Shown here: piece after piece, positions 1-7,366 of the stretch
Numbering within the stretch: position 1 is the first letter of the stretch
Layout: each line of letters begins with the position of its first letter
Source of the DNA: Verrucomicrobiales bacterium
GTDB taxonomy: Bacteria > Verrucomicrobiota > Verrucomicrobiia > Limisphaerales > Palsa-1400
Direction: 5' to 3'
DNA length: 10,844 nucleotides
Assembly: GCA_028293405.1 (NCBI GenBank)
Contig: JAQGOW010000402.1
Location: 1-10,844, forward strand
Notes under the pieces: generated by a model
The model's database searches: none
What the model was told of the DNA's origin: nothing
Seen by the model: the letters and a program-made list of their open reading frames with translations, nothing else
Program-made: the position numbers and the translations under genes

Positions 1-1940
1 TCGGCAAGCTCGGCTTGCTGAAGATGGATTTTCTCGGGCTGAAAACGCTCACGGTTATTCGTAACACGGTCGAACTGGTCAAACAGAACCGTGGGGTCAC
101 GATTGACATCGATAAGCTGCCTTTGGACGACGCGAAAACTTACGAGTTGTTGAACAAAGGTCTGACGGTGGGTGTGTTCCAATTGGAATCTGGCGGCATG
201 CGGGATTTGTGTCGTAAGTTCCAGATCAGCTCGGTTGAGCATATCACGGCGCTCGTTGCCTTGTATCGCCCGGGGCCGATGGACCTGATCCCCGACTTCA
301 TCAAACGCCGGCACGGCGAAGTGGAAATCGTCTACGAACATCCGTTGCTGGAATCGATCGCAAAAGAGACGTATGGCGTTTTGATTTACCAGGAGCAGGT
401 CATGCAGGCGACGCAGCTCCTGGCGGGTTACACGCTTGGCAGCGCAGATTTGCTCCGTCGCGCGATGGGCAAAAAGGATGCGGCGGAAATGGCTAAGCAA
501 CGCAAAACGTTTGTCGACGGCGCGGCCAAGGTGAACAACATCCCGGCGCAAAAGGCCAATCAGATTTTCGATTTGTTGGAAAAGTTCGCAGGTTATGGGT
601 TCAACAAATCCCATGCCGCTGCCTACGCCGTCGTCGCGTATCAAACCGCGTATTTAAAGGCGAATTACACGGTCGAGTTCCTGAGCGCGATGATGACGAA
701 CGACATGAGCGACACGTCGAAGCTCACGATTCTCATCAACGAAGCGAAGTTGTTCGGGGTCGAGGTGCTCGGCCCTGACGTGAACGAAAGCGGTGTCCAT
801 TTCACGCCTGCACCTTCGAAGAAAGTTGCCGAGCCTTCCAACGGTGCTGCAAACGGGAACGGTCACGCGACGCAGGGCCAAGCAATTCGGTTCGGTCTCG
901 CCGCCGTCAAAGGGATTGGCGAAGCGGCGGTTGAATCTATTCTCGACGCTCGCAAAAAAGGTGGGGCGTTCCATTCGCTCGAAGAACTTTGCGAACGTGC
1001 CGATGGCCGAGCTGTCACGCGGAAGGTTCTCGAAGCGCTCATCAAGTCCGGCGCGTGCGATTCCTTCGGGCTCAATCGCGCGACGATGTTTTCAAAAATC
1101 GATCGCGTCGTTTCCCGCGCAGCGAGCATTGTCCAGGATCGCCAACGCGGTCAAAACACGCTCTTCGGGATGTTGGAAGACAAGTCGGTCGATAAAAAAC
1201 CCGAGCCGGAAAAGCTCTTGCCCGAATGGGATCAGAACGAATTGCTTGCTTACGAAAAGGAACTGCTCGGTTTTTATCTCAGCGGGCATCCATTGATGCC
1301 GCTGATGCCGCTGATCGATCGTTACGGTTTGCACAAGAGCAACCAGCTCCAGGAATTGCCCGCCCGTTCGATGACGCGTATCGCCGGCATGGTTTCCGAC
1401 GTGCAAAAAGGTATTTCGAAAAAATCGAACAAGCCCTATGCGATGGTCACTTTGGAAGATCTCGAAGGCACCGTGCAGATCCTCTGCATGAACGAGAACT
1501 ACGACAAATTTGGAATGTTGTTGGTGCCGACGAAACCGCTGCTCGTCATCGGTGAAGTGAACAATTCCGAGGATAAGCCGAAGATTTTTCCAGTCGAAAT
1601 CATGGAGTTGGAAAAGGCTCCTTTGAAGTTCACAAAACAAGTTTTCCTGCGTCTCAACACTGAAGGGCTTACGCCGCAAGACCTCGAGAACGCGCGCGAC
1701 CTGATTACGGCGTATCCGGGTCGCATTCCGGTGTTCCTTTGCCTTCGCGAACCCGGCGGCGAACGAATCTTCATTGAAACGCACGAACGTTATCGCGTGA
1801 GTCCGTCTTCGGAATTCCAACACGCCGTCAACGAACGATTCGGAAAGGAAACGTTTTTCCCCAAAGTCGACACGTCTGTGCCCGAGCGCGAAAAGCGAAA
1901 GTGGGAGAAGAAATCCGGCCCCACTTCAAACGAAGATTAA
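1..1940 (+). CDS. dnaE: DNA polymerase III alpha subunit (DnaE), 5'-truncated
   Basis: Catalytic subunit of the replicative DNA polymerase III holoenzyme, in the cytoplasm at the fork. The frame is open from the window edge (first full codon at base 3) and reads GKLGLLKMDFLGLKTLTVI, so the gene begins upstream and the TTG at 15 is not a start. The Asp of KMDF (bases 27-29) matches the third catalytic Asp of the C-family polymerase (E. coli D555); the other two and the PHP domain lie outside. Visible in order: fingers region with ALYRPGPMDLIP and GYGFNKSHAAAYA; a Gly/Asn-rich linker (about bases 810-885); helix-hairpin-helix segment with FGLAAVKGIGEAAV; a QNTLF clamp-binding-type motif (bases 1152-1166); YEKELLGFYLSGHPL; then an OB-fold nucleic-acid-binding domain (about 1378-1510, RIAGMVSDVQKG onward). 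It ends in a basic, charged tail. Identification is secure from these motifs; the DnaE1-like class fits because the internal clamp motif and OB fold follow the HhH region. Confidence 0.97.
   Translation, partial: GKLGLLKMDFLGLKTLTVIRNTVELVKQNRGVTIDIDKLPLDDAKTYELLNKGLTVGVFQLESGGMRDLCRKFQISSVEHITALVALYRPGPMDLIPDFIKRRHGEVEIVYEHPLLESIAKETYGVLIYQEQVMQATQLLAGYTLGSADLLRRAMGKKDAAEMAKQRKTFVDGAAKVNNIPAQKANQIFDLLEKFAGYGFNKSHAAAYAVVAYQTAYLKANYTVEFLSAMMTNDMSDTSKLTILINEAKLFGVEVLGPDVNESGVHFTPAPSKKVAEPSNGAANGNGHATQGQAIRFGLAAVKGIGEAAVESILDARKKGGAFHSLEELCERADGRAVTRKVLEALIKSGACDSFGLNRATMFSKIDRVVSRAASIVQDRQRGQNTLFGMLEDKSVDKKPEPEKLLPEWDQNELLAYEKELLGFYLSGHPLMPLMPLIDRYGLHKSNQLQELPARSMTRIAGMVSDVQKGISKKSNKPYAMVTLEDLEGTVQILCMNENYDKFGMLLVPTKPLLVIGEVNNSEDKPKIFPVEIMELEKAPLKFTKQVFLRLNTEGLTPQDLENARDLITAYPGRIPVFLCLREPGGERIFIETHERYRVSPSSEFQHAVNERFGKETFFPKVDTSVPEREKRKWEKKSGPTSNED
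1294..1315 (+). repeat. 9-bp in-frame tandem duplication within dnaE
   Basis: The unit TGATGCCGC occurs at 1294-1302 and 1303-1311, followed by TGAT, and encodes LMPLMPLI just after the conserved SGHP motif. It is in frame and does not disturb the surrounding protein. It is probably a small slippage duplication in a tolerant loop between the HhH and OB regions. Confidence 0.6.
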
Positions 1941-1984
1941 ACCTGACCCAGTTGCGGTTTCTACTTTGGCAGGCGATTTTGGTA

Positions 1985-1998
1985 CGCCGAGATCGGCG
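1985..1998 (+). promoter_or_regulatory. GC-rich inverted repeat just upstream of the AbiGi start
   Basis: CGCCGA (1985-1990) and TCGGCG (1993-1998) are exact reverse complements. As RNA this could be a 5-bp all-GC stem with an AGAT tetraloop ending 5 nt before the ATG at 2004, within the region where a ribosome binds. There is no clear Shine-Dalgarno sequence here. It could damp translation of the downstream gene or be an operator half-site pair, but short GC palindromes also arise by chance. Confidence 0.25.
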
Positions 1999-2003
1999 AG
2001 CGG

Positions 2004-2732
2004 ATGAATCCGAGGACAAAGACGTTATTCCATTTCACCAGCAGCCTCGACACGCTGTTGCGGATTTTGCGCGAGGGTTTCTGGCCGCAGTATTGTTTGG
2101 AGGACGTGCGCTGGCTGGACGACGGCTCGACGCAATGGCGGGCGTGGCCAATGGTCAGCTTTTGCGACATCCCCATCTCGCGACTTCACGAGCACACTGA
2201 GTTTTACGGGTGCTACGGTATTGGTGTCTTCCGCGAACACTGGGAATCGACCGGACTGAATCCGGTGCTCTACGTTTCTCGCGATTCAACGGTTCGCAAG
2301 TTTCTTCGCGAAGTCGTTCTCGATTCTAAAGATGTCGACGACCGGATGAGAGCGGCGGCGATGGTTATGATGGCGTATTGCAAACCGATGCGCGGGCGCG
2401 TTTATGGAATCGAGAAGGAAAAGGACTTCTACTCCGAATGTGAGTGGCGATTTATTTCTTCGGCTGAGGCTTGCTCCGGAAATTTTAAGTTCTTCCTAAG
2501 CGAAAAAGAATTTCGCGACCAGCAGTTGCTACAACAAGCCAACGACAAACGTCGCAAAGATGAGATGCTGGAATTCCGTCCGGAAGACGTGCGCTACATC
2601 GCGGTAAAATCGCGCGACGAAGTTCACAATGTGATTCGCTTTATTGACACTGAGCTAAAACACACACCTGAAGAACGTGATCTGCTGAAAACTCGAATTA
2701 TCGCGCTCGATGAACTTTCGTCGGACATTTAG
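2004..2732 (+). CDS. AbiGi-family abortive phage resistance protein
   Basis: A 242-residue soluble protein resembling the AbiGi family (Pfam 'putative abortive phage resistance protein AbiGi, antitoxin'). Family-like blocks in order: LFHFTSSLDTLLRILREGFWP (split here as LFHFTSSLDTLL, residues 8-19, and RILREGFWP, 20-28), PMVSFCDIPIS (49-59) with a following HEH, YGIGVFREHW (71-80), GLNPVLYV (84-91) and an acidic-aromatic FYSECEWRF block (142-150). In Lactococcus, AbiGi is paired with the toxin-like AbiGii; no partner of that kind is next to this gene, with dnaE 63 bp upstream and a sensor kinase 143 bp downstream. No signal peptide or membrane segment is visible. The last third, about 2440 onward, is more AT-rich than its neighbours, which may hint at acquisition. 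The ATG at 2004 is the only good start, with a weak ribosome site. Family call is from memory of conserved blocks; biochemical role is not established. Confidence 0.75.
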   Translation: MNPRTKTLFHFTSSLDTLLRILREGFWPQYCLEDVRWLDDGSTQWRAWPMVSFCDIPISRLHEHTEFYGCYGIGVFREHWESTGLNPVLYVSRDSTVRKFLREVVLDSKDVDDRMRAAAMVMMAYCKPMRGRVYGIEKEKDFYSECEWRFISSAEACSGNFKFFLSEKEFRDQQLLQQANDKRRKDEMLEFRPEDVRYIAVKSRDEVHNVIRFIDTELKHTPEERDLLKTRIIALDELSSDI

Positions 2733-2875
2733 TTGCCTATCCATTTTGGCGCTATTGCGGTGTTATTGCATACCATATAGCGACTTACAGCCTACAATAG
2801 AACACTTGCGTTTCGCCGCAAAGTTTGTAATTTTGTGCCATATTGGCTCTTATCATTCACAGGTGACGCTTAAAT
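2733..2875 (+). other. AT-rich intergenic region upstream of the sensor kinase
   Basis: This 143-bp gap is clearly more AT-rich than the genes around it and is the likely place for the promoter of the kinase/regulator operon. Candidate -10-like hexamers are TATAGC (2776-2781, with TTGCGG at 2755-2760, 15 bp away) and TACAAT (2793-2798, without a good -35). Neither pair is convincing. No GG-N10-GC sigma-54 element was found by eye. A ribosome site AGGTGA (2861-2866) lies 9 nt before the kinase ATG. Confidence 0.4.
2804..2824 (+). terminator. Possible weak terminator after the AbiGi gene
   Basis: ACTTGCG (2804-2810) can pair with CGCAAAGT (2817-2824) with one bulged A across a six-base loop, and the following bases TTGTAATTTT are T-rich. 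The stem is short, so termination would be partial at best. It would help separate the AbiGi transcript from the kinase operon. Confidence 0.25.
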
Positions 2876-4111
2876 ATGCCGCCGGGAAAATCGACATTTC
2901 TGGATAAGGTCTTGGGACGGATCGGGCGGTTGGACGCCGAAGGTTTGCAAACCGTGGTCCAACGTCTCGCCCGCGAGCGCAACTTTCTCGAGACCCTTTT
3001 CAACGCGATCGAAGACGGAGTCATGGTCGTCGATGAAAAAGGCAAAGTCCTCTACTTCAACCAAGCCGTCACTCGATTGCTGGGCTTGGACTCAAGCACG
3101 ACCGAAGGCCAGCCGATTGCTAAATTTTTACCCGAACTCGACTGGGCCAGTTTATTGGCTTTGGACAAACATGGCGGTCAACGCGCCAGTCATCACGAAT
3201 TTGAAATCTCGTATCCGGCCCCCCGTTTCCTTCGCCTCTACGCCGCGCCGCTCGACGGCGAAGCAAAAGGCAGCACCGGGTTGGCGTTGATTTTGCATGA
3301 TTTGACTGAAGCGCGTCAGGCCACATTCGAGGCGATCGAAAGCGAACGCATCCATTCACTGACGTTGTTGGCAGCGAGCGTCGCACATGAAATCGGGAAT
3401 CCGCTGAACGCGCTGCATATTCACCTGCAGCTCATGGGCCGCGAACTGCGCAAGTTGAAGGCGCAATCAGTGACACCGATTGGACGCGGGCGCGCGACTC
3501 AATCCAATATTGATTGCACGGAGATAGCGCAGAAGCTCGATCAATATCTCGACGTGGCGAAAGGCGAGATCACGCGCCTCGATTATATCGTTACGCAATT
3601 TCTCCAAGCGATTCGCCCGTCGCCTCCGCAACTAAAACTCACCCCTGTCAACGACGTCATTCGCGAAACTCTCACGCTGCTCGGCCCGGAATTGGAAAAT
3701 CGCGGCTTGCAGGTGAAAGAAAAATTCGGACGTCGCATGACCACGACTCCGATTGACGCGAATCAAATCAAGCAAGTGCTGGTGAACTTGATCAAGAATG
3801 CGATGCAAGCGATGACGCGCGGCGGTTCTTTGACTTTGGAGAGCGGACAATCGTCGGAAGCGATTTGGTTCAGCGTCGCCGATACTGGCGGCGGCATTCC
3901 GCAGGAGCAGATCAATCACATTTTTGAACCATTTTATACTACCAAGAAAAAAGGCAGCGGGCTTGGATTGATGATCGTTCAACGCATCGTGCGTCAGCAT
4001 GGCGGGCGCATCGAGGTGGAAAGCAATGTGGGTCACGGAACGAAGTTCCGCATCTGGCTCCCGTTGCATGAACGCGGTCCGCGCCTGCTTGAAGCCAAAT
4101 ACCACGACTAA
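2876..4111 (+). CDS. PAS-HisKA-HATPase sensor histidine kinase (NtrB-like, soluble)
   Basis: Autophosphorylating sensor kinase of a two-component system, expected in the cytoplasm because no membrane segment is visible in its 411 residues. Order: N-terminal helical segment (about 10-40), PAS domain (about 36-145; NAIEDGVMVVDEKGKVLYFN), HisKA with H-box VAHEIGNPLNAL and phospho-accepting His171, then the ATPase domain: N-box VNLIKNAMQA (303-312), G1 DTGGG (336-340), F-box IFEPFYTTK (349-357), G2 GSGLGL (360-365) and the terminal GTKFRIWLP. All catalytic residues are present. The distance from His171 to the end of the second HisKA helix is about 70 residues, longer than the usual 45-50, owing to a polar stretch around 192-220. 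The start at 2876 has AGGTGA 9 nt upstream. The stop is 1 nt before the response regulator ATG, so the two form an operon and surely a cognate pair. The signal sensed by the PAS domain is unknown. Confidence 0.95.
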   Translation: MPPGKSTFLDKVLGRIGRLDAEGLQTVVQRLARERNFLETLFNAIEDGVMVVDEKGKVLYFNQAVTRLLGLDSSTTEGQPIAKFLPELDWASLLALDKHGGQRASHHEFEISYPAPRFLRLYAAPLDGEAKGSTGLALILHDLTEARQATFEAIESERIHSLTLLAASVAHEIGNPLNALHIHLQLMGRELRKLKAQSVTPIGRGRATQSNIDCTEIAQKLDQYLDVAKGEITRLDYIVTQFLQAIRPSPPQLKLTPVNDVIRETLTLLGPELENRGLQVKEKFGRRMTTTPIDANQIKQVLVNLIKNAMQAMTRGGSLTLESGQSSEAIWFSVADTGGGIPQEQINHIFEPFYTTKKKGSGLGLMIVQRIVRQHGGRIEVESNVGHGTKFRIWLPLHERGPRLLEAKYHD

Positions 4112-4112
4112 C

Positions 4113-5486
4113 ATGGCCGACGTGAAACCAACATTGCTGATTGTCGACGATGAAAAGCCGACGCGCGACGGTTTGCGCGCTGCGCTCGAGGATCAGTATG
4201 ACGTGTGGATCGCTGAAGACGCGGGCGCCGCGATGCAGTTGTTGGAACAGGAAAATTTTGACGTCCTGTTAACGGACTTTCGCTTGCCGAAAGAAGACGG
4301 GATGAAACTCATCGCCCGCGCCAAGTCGCTGGCGAAACCGCCGATTTGTATTTTGATGACGGCCTACGGTTCCGAGGAACTCGCCGTCGACGCCATGAAA
4401 CGCGGCGCGGACGATTACATCGCGAAAGGTCGTCTGCAAATCGACGAACTTGAAATGCGCATCGCGCGAGCATTGCGCCAACACAAGTTGGAGGCTGAGA
4501 ACGTCACCTTGCGCCAACAACTCGATACGCGTTTCGGCATGGAAAACATCGTCGGGCAATCGCCAGCGATGGAGGAGATTTTTGATGTCGTCCGGCAGGT
4601 TGCGCCTACTCGCGCGACGGTTCTGCTGCTCGGCGAAAGCGGCACAGGGAAAGAGCTCATCGCCAAAGCTATTCATCAACTCAGCCCTCGCGCGAACCAA
4701 ACCATGGTGACGATTCACTGCGCCGGGCTCGCTCCGACGTTGCTCGAGAGTGAGTTGTTTGGGCACGAAAAAGGCGCGTTCACTGGCGCACACGAACGAC
4801 GCATTGGACGCATCGAAACGGCCCAGGGTGGCACATTGTTCCTCGACGAAATCGGCGAGATTGATTCGTCGATTCAGGTGAAGTTGTTGCGGTTCCTTGG
4901 GGAACGGACGTTTGAACGCGTTGGGTCGAATAAAACGCAAACGGCGGATGTTCGTCTGATTGCTGCGACGAATCGCAATCTCGAAGCGGAAGTTAAAGCG
5001 GGTAAATTCCGCGAGGATCTGTTCTTTCGTTTGCGCGTTGTCGAAATCGTTCTGCCTCCTTTGCGTGAGCGCGCGACCGATGTTCCGCTTTTGGCGAAAG
5101 CTTTCCTGCGCGAATTCGCGACCGAGAACAACAAGATGGTGACTGAATTCACGCCCGACGCGATGGATGCGATGATCAATTACCATTGGCCGGGGAACGT
5201 GCGCGAACTTCGCACGGCCGTCGAACACGCCGTCGTTCTTTGCCGAGGTGACAAGATCGTGTTGCGCGATTTACCACCAACCGTGCGCACGTCCAATGTC
5301 TCCGTTCCAACAAGCACGAAGCTCGTCGCTCCGTCGGACATGACCGTCAGCGAAGCGGAAAAACAACTGATCGTCCGTGCATTAAAAGAGTGCGAGGGAA
5401 ATCGCACCGCTGCGGCGAAGAAAATCGGCATGAGCCGCCGCACGCTGCATCGGAAACTTATCGAATACAAACTACAGGATTTGTGA
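4113..5486 (+). CDS. NtrC-family sigma-54-dependent response regulator
   Basis: Transcription activator, 457 residues, that opens sigma-54 RNA polymerase complexes when phosphorylated by the kinase just upstream. Receiver domain (1-120): acidic pair D12/D13, phosphoacceptor D55 (LLTDFRLP), T83 and K105. AAA+ domain (about 142-375): Walker A GESGTGKE (174-181), GAFTGA sigma-54 contact loop (221-226), Walker B LFLDEIGE (242-249), sensor AATNRNL, arginine motif FREDLFFRL, and WPGNVREL (359-366). A Fis-type helix-turn-helix closes the protein (about 416-457, [21 protein letters not shown]). The ATG at 4113 is chosen because [14 protein letters not shown] is the normal receiver start; the frame is open upstream to 3999 but that part overlaps the kinase and reads as junk. 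No ribosome site is visible, so translational coupling to the kinase is likely. Its targets are not evident in this window. Confidence 0.96.
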   Translation: MADVKPTLLIVDDEKPTRDGLRAALEDQYDVWIAEDAGAAMQLLEQENFDVLLTDFRLPKEDGMKLIARAKSLAKPPICILMTAYGSEELAVDAMKRGADDYIAKGRLQIDELEMRIARALRQHKLEAENVTLRQQLDTRFGMENIVGQSPAMEEIFDVVRQVAPTRATVLLLGESGTGKELIAKAIHQLSPRANQTMVTIHCAGLAPTLLESELFGHEKGAFTGAHERRIGRIETAQGGTLFLDEIGEIDSSIQVKLLRFLGERTFERVGSNKTQTADVRLIAATNRNLEAEVKAGKFREDLFFRLRVVEIVLPPLRERATDVPLLAKAFLREFATENNKMVTEFTPDAMDAMINYHWPGNVRELRTAVEHAVVLCRGDKIVLRDLPPTVRTSNVSVPTSTKLVAPSDMTVSEAEKQLIVRALKECEGNRTAAAKKIGMSRRTLHRKLIEYKLQDL

Positions 5487-5542
5487 GCTACATTTTCCTC
5501 GCGACATGAGTTTTCGTCTACTAACGTGCGGTCAGGCCATGG

Positions 5543-7366
5543 ATGGTAAACACGCAACTCGCACCCGCAGCCACTGATCGCATGCGACTCCAGGACATTA
5601 TCCACAGTTTAGAAGCTGGCACTGGCGCACGCGTCTTAAAATTCTTCGCCATCATCCTCGCTTTTGGTGCGCTCGCGATGTGCTACGACATGCGCGCCTA
5701 TCGTAACTTCAACACGCAGGAAGCGATGGACTCCGCACAAGTGGCGCATAACATCGCCGATGGTCGCGGGTTCACTACCCAATTCATCCGACCGCTCGCG
5801 GTGCATTTAGTTGAAACGGCCAACACCAATTCCATACCGCGCTGGGAGGTTTCCATGGCCGACATCAGCAACCCGCCGGTTTATCCGACGTTGCTCGCGG
5901 GCCTGATGAAAATCCTGCCGTTTCATTTTGCCGCCCAACAAAAAAACTTCGCCAGTTTTCAACCGGAACTTTGGATCTGCCTCTTCAACCAGGCGCTGTT
6001 CTTCCTCAGTGTCGTGCTGCTCTACAAACTCGCGCGGCGCATGTTTGATCCGCCGGTCGCGTGGTTAAGCGCGGGGTTGTTCGCTGCTGCGGAAGTGTTC
6101 TGGCATTTTTCGGTTTCGGGACTTTCGACGATGCTGCTCGTCGTGGTTGTTCTCGGAATTACCTGGGCCATGTGGTTGATCGACGACGAGGATCGCAAAG
6201 AGATTCCGCGCACAAAACGCATGTTCATTTTCGCGATCCTTCTCGGGTTGCTCATCGGCGTGGCAGGACTGACGCGTTACTCTTTCATTTTACTCCTCGC
6301 ACCCGTGCTTTTCGTGATGGGCGCGTTTCTCACCCGCTCGCGAATCCTGCTCATCGCCACCGTGACCGTTGTTTCCCTTGCTGTGATTTCACCGTGGCTG
6401 GTGCGCAATTATCAACTCAGCGGTAAATGGTTCGGCACCGCCGGATTTTCGATTTACGAAGGCACCGCCGCTTTCACCGAAGACCGCATGGAACGGTCCA
6501 TGGATCCTACTGTTGGAATGGGGCTGCTTGAACCGCAAGATTTTGCTGAAAAATTCTTCACCAATTGCCGCGACATCTTGCAAAATGATCTCCCTCGCCT
6601 CGGCGGAAGTTGGGTGACGGCATTTTTTCTCGTTGGCTTGCTACTCCCTTTCCGCAACCCCGGGTTGTCGCGCCTCAGATTTTTCGTCGTCTTGTCCCTG
6701 ATTTTATTTGTCGCCATCGAAGCGCTCAGTCGCACGCACCTGACGACGGATTCGCCGGTAATTAACACCGACAATCTCCTCATCGTGTTCGCGCCGCTGA
6801 TATTTATGTTTGGTGCCGCGCTATTCTTTATCCTGTTGGAACAAGTCGGCTCTGCAAACCTCGAATTGCGGTTTGTCATGACTGCTTTCTTCGTAGCGAT
6901 CTGCTGTCTGCCATATGTGTTCACGTTCCTCCCACCGCCAACGTACCCAGTGACATCGCCCTACTTCCCAAATTTCATCCAACGCGCCGCGCACTGGATG
7001 AATCCAAACGAATTAATGATGAGTGACGTCCCTTGGGCTGTCGCATGGTATGGCGATCGTCAGTGCGCATGGACGACTCCCAACGATGACGAGCAGTTCT
7101 ATCAACTGACAAACATCAAGAAGGTTCAGGCCATCTATCTGACCCAACGCACGACCGACAGAAAATTTCTGTCGCACATGGTCATTGAAGAAAAAAGCTG
7201 GGAGCGATTTGTCTCCGATGCGTGGACGCAATATTTGACCAAAGGGCAATACGAAGGTCTGCCCAATAATTTCCCGCTGACAAAAGCGCCGGTCGGTTTC
7301 CTGCCCGACCAACTATTCCTGAGCGACAAAGTGCGCTGGCAATCGCGCACGAGCCCGCCGCGCTAG
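5543..7366 (+). CDS. GT39/PMT-type integral membrane glycosyltransferase
   Basis: A 607-residue polytopic membrane protein of the GT-C type (PMT/ArnT-like, dolichol- or undecaprenyl-phosphate-sugar dependent). First membrane segment at about 31-47, then an extracytoplasmic loop with NTQEAMDSAQVAHNIADGRG (57-76) followed by FTTQFIRP, acidic residues here being candidates for catalysis. Further hydrophobic segments lie at about 143-163, 171-189, 192-213, 227-263, 267-287, 355-370, 378-393, 411-432 and 444-463. A soluble tail follows, with MMSDVPWAVAWYGDRQCAW (492-510), likely periplasmic. The acceptor is unknown: protein, lipid or polysaccharide. ATG 5543 is the longest start; ATG 5582 (MRLQDIIHSLE) is a serious alternative, and neither has a clear ribosome site. 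It lies 56 bp after the response regulator with no visible terminator, so it could be read from the same transcript. Its stop overlaps that of the opposite M50 gene. Confidence 0.82.
   Translation: MVNTQLAPAATDRMRLQDIIHSLEAGTGARVLKFFAIILAFGALAMCYDMRAYRNFNTQEAMDSAQVAHNIADGRGFTTQFIRPLAVHLVETANTNSIPRWEVSMADISNPPVYPTLLAGLMKILPFHFAAQQKNFASFQPELWICLFNQALFFLSVVLLYKLARRMFDPPVAWLSAGLFAAAEVFWHFSVSGLSTMLLVVVVLGITWAMWLIDDEDRKEIPRTKRMFIFAILLGLLIGVAGLTRYSFILLLAPVLFVMGAFLTRSRILLIATVTVVSLAVISPWLVRNYQLSGKWFGTAGFSIYEGTAAFTEDRMERSMDPTVGMGLLEPQDFAEKFFTNCRDILQNDLPRLGGSWVTAFFLVGLLLPFRNPGLSRLRFFVVLSLILFVAIEALSRTHLTTDSPVINTDNLLIVFAPLIFMFGAALFFILLEQVGSANLELRFVMTAFFVAICCLPYVFTFLPPPTYPVTSPYFPNFIQRAAHWMNPNELMMSDVPWAVAWYGDRQCAWTTPNDDEQFYQLTNIKKVQAIYLTQRTTDRKFLSHMVIEEKSWERFVSDAWTQYLTKGQYEGLPNNFPLTKAPVGFLPDQLFLSDKVRWQSRTSPPR

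Noticed and set aside
1092..1823. Minus-strand open frame (243 codons) opposite dnaE
   Set aside because: Antisense shadow of the HhH/OB-fold part of dnaE, with no domain signature and no start context.
2710..2907. Small 65-codon plus-strand frame bridging AbiGi and the kinase, considered as a missing AbiGii-type partner
   Set aside because: It overlaps the ends of both neighbours, has no recognisable ribosome site or domain and is far too short for AbiGii.
3999..4112. 38-codon N-terminal extension of the response regulator
   Set aside because: It overlaps the conserved end of the kinase in another frame and precedes the canonical receiver start at 4113.
4832..4850. TGGCAC sequence resembling a sigma-54 -24 element
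   Set aside because: It lies within the Walker B coding region of the regulator and lacks the properly spaced TTGC -12 element.
4269..5228. Long minus-strand open frame (319 codons) opposite the response regulator
   Set aside because: It lies wholly antisense to a gene with intact, well-known motifs; its translation shows no recognisable domain and reflects codon bias of the real gene.
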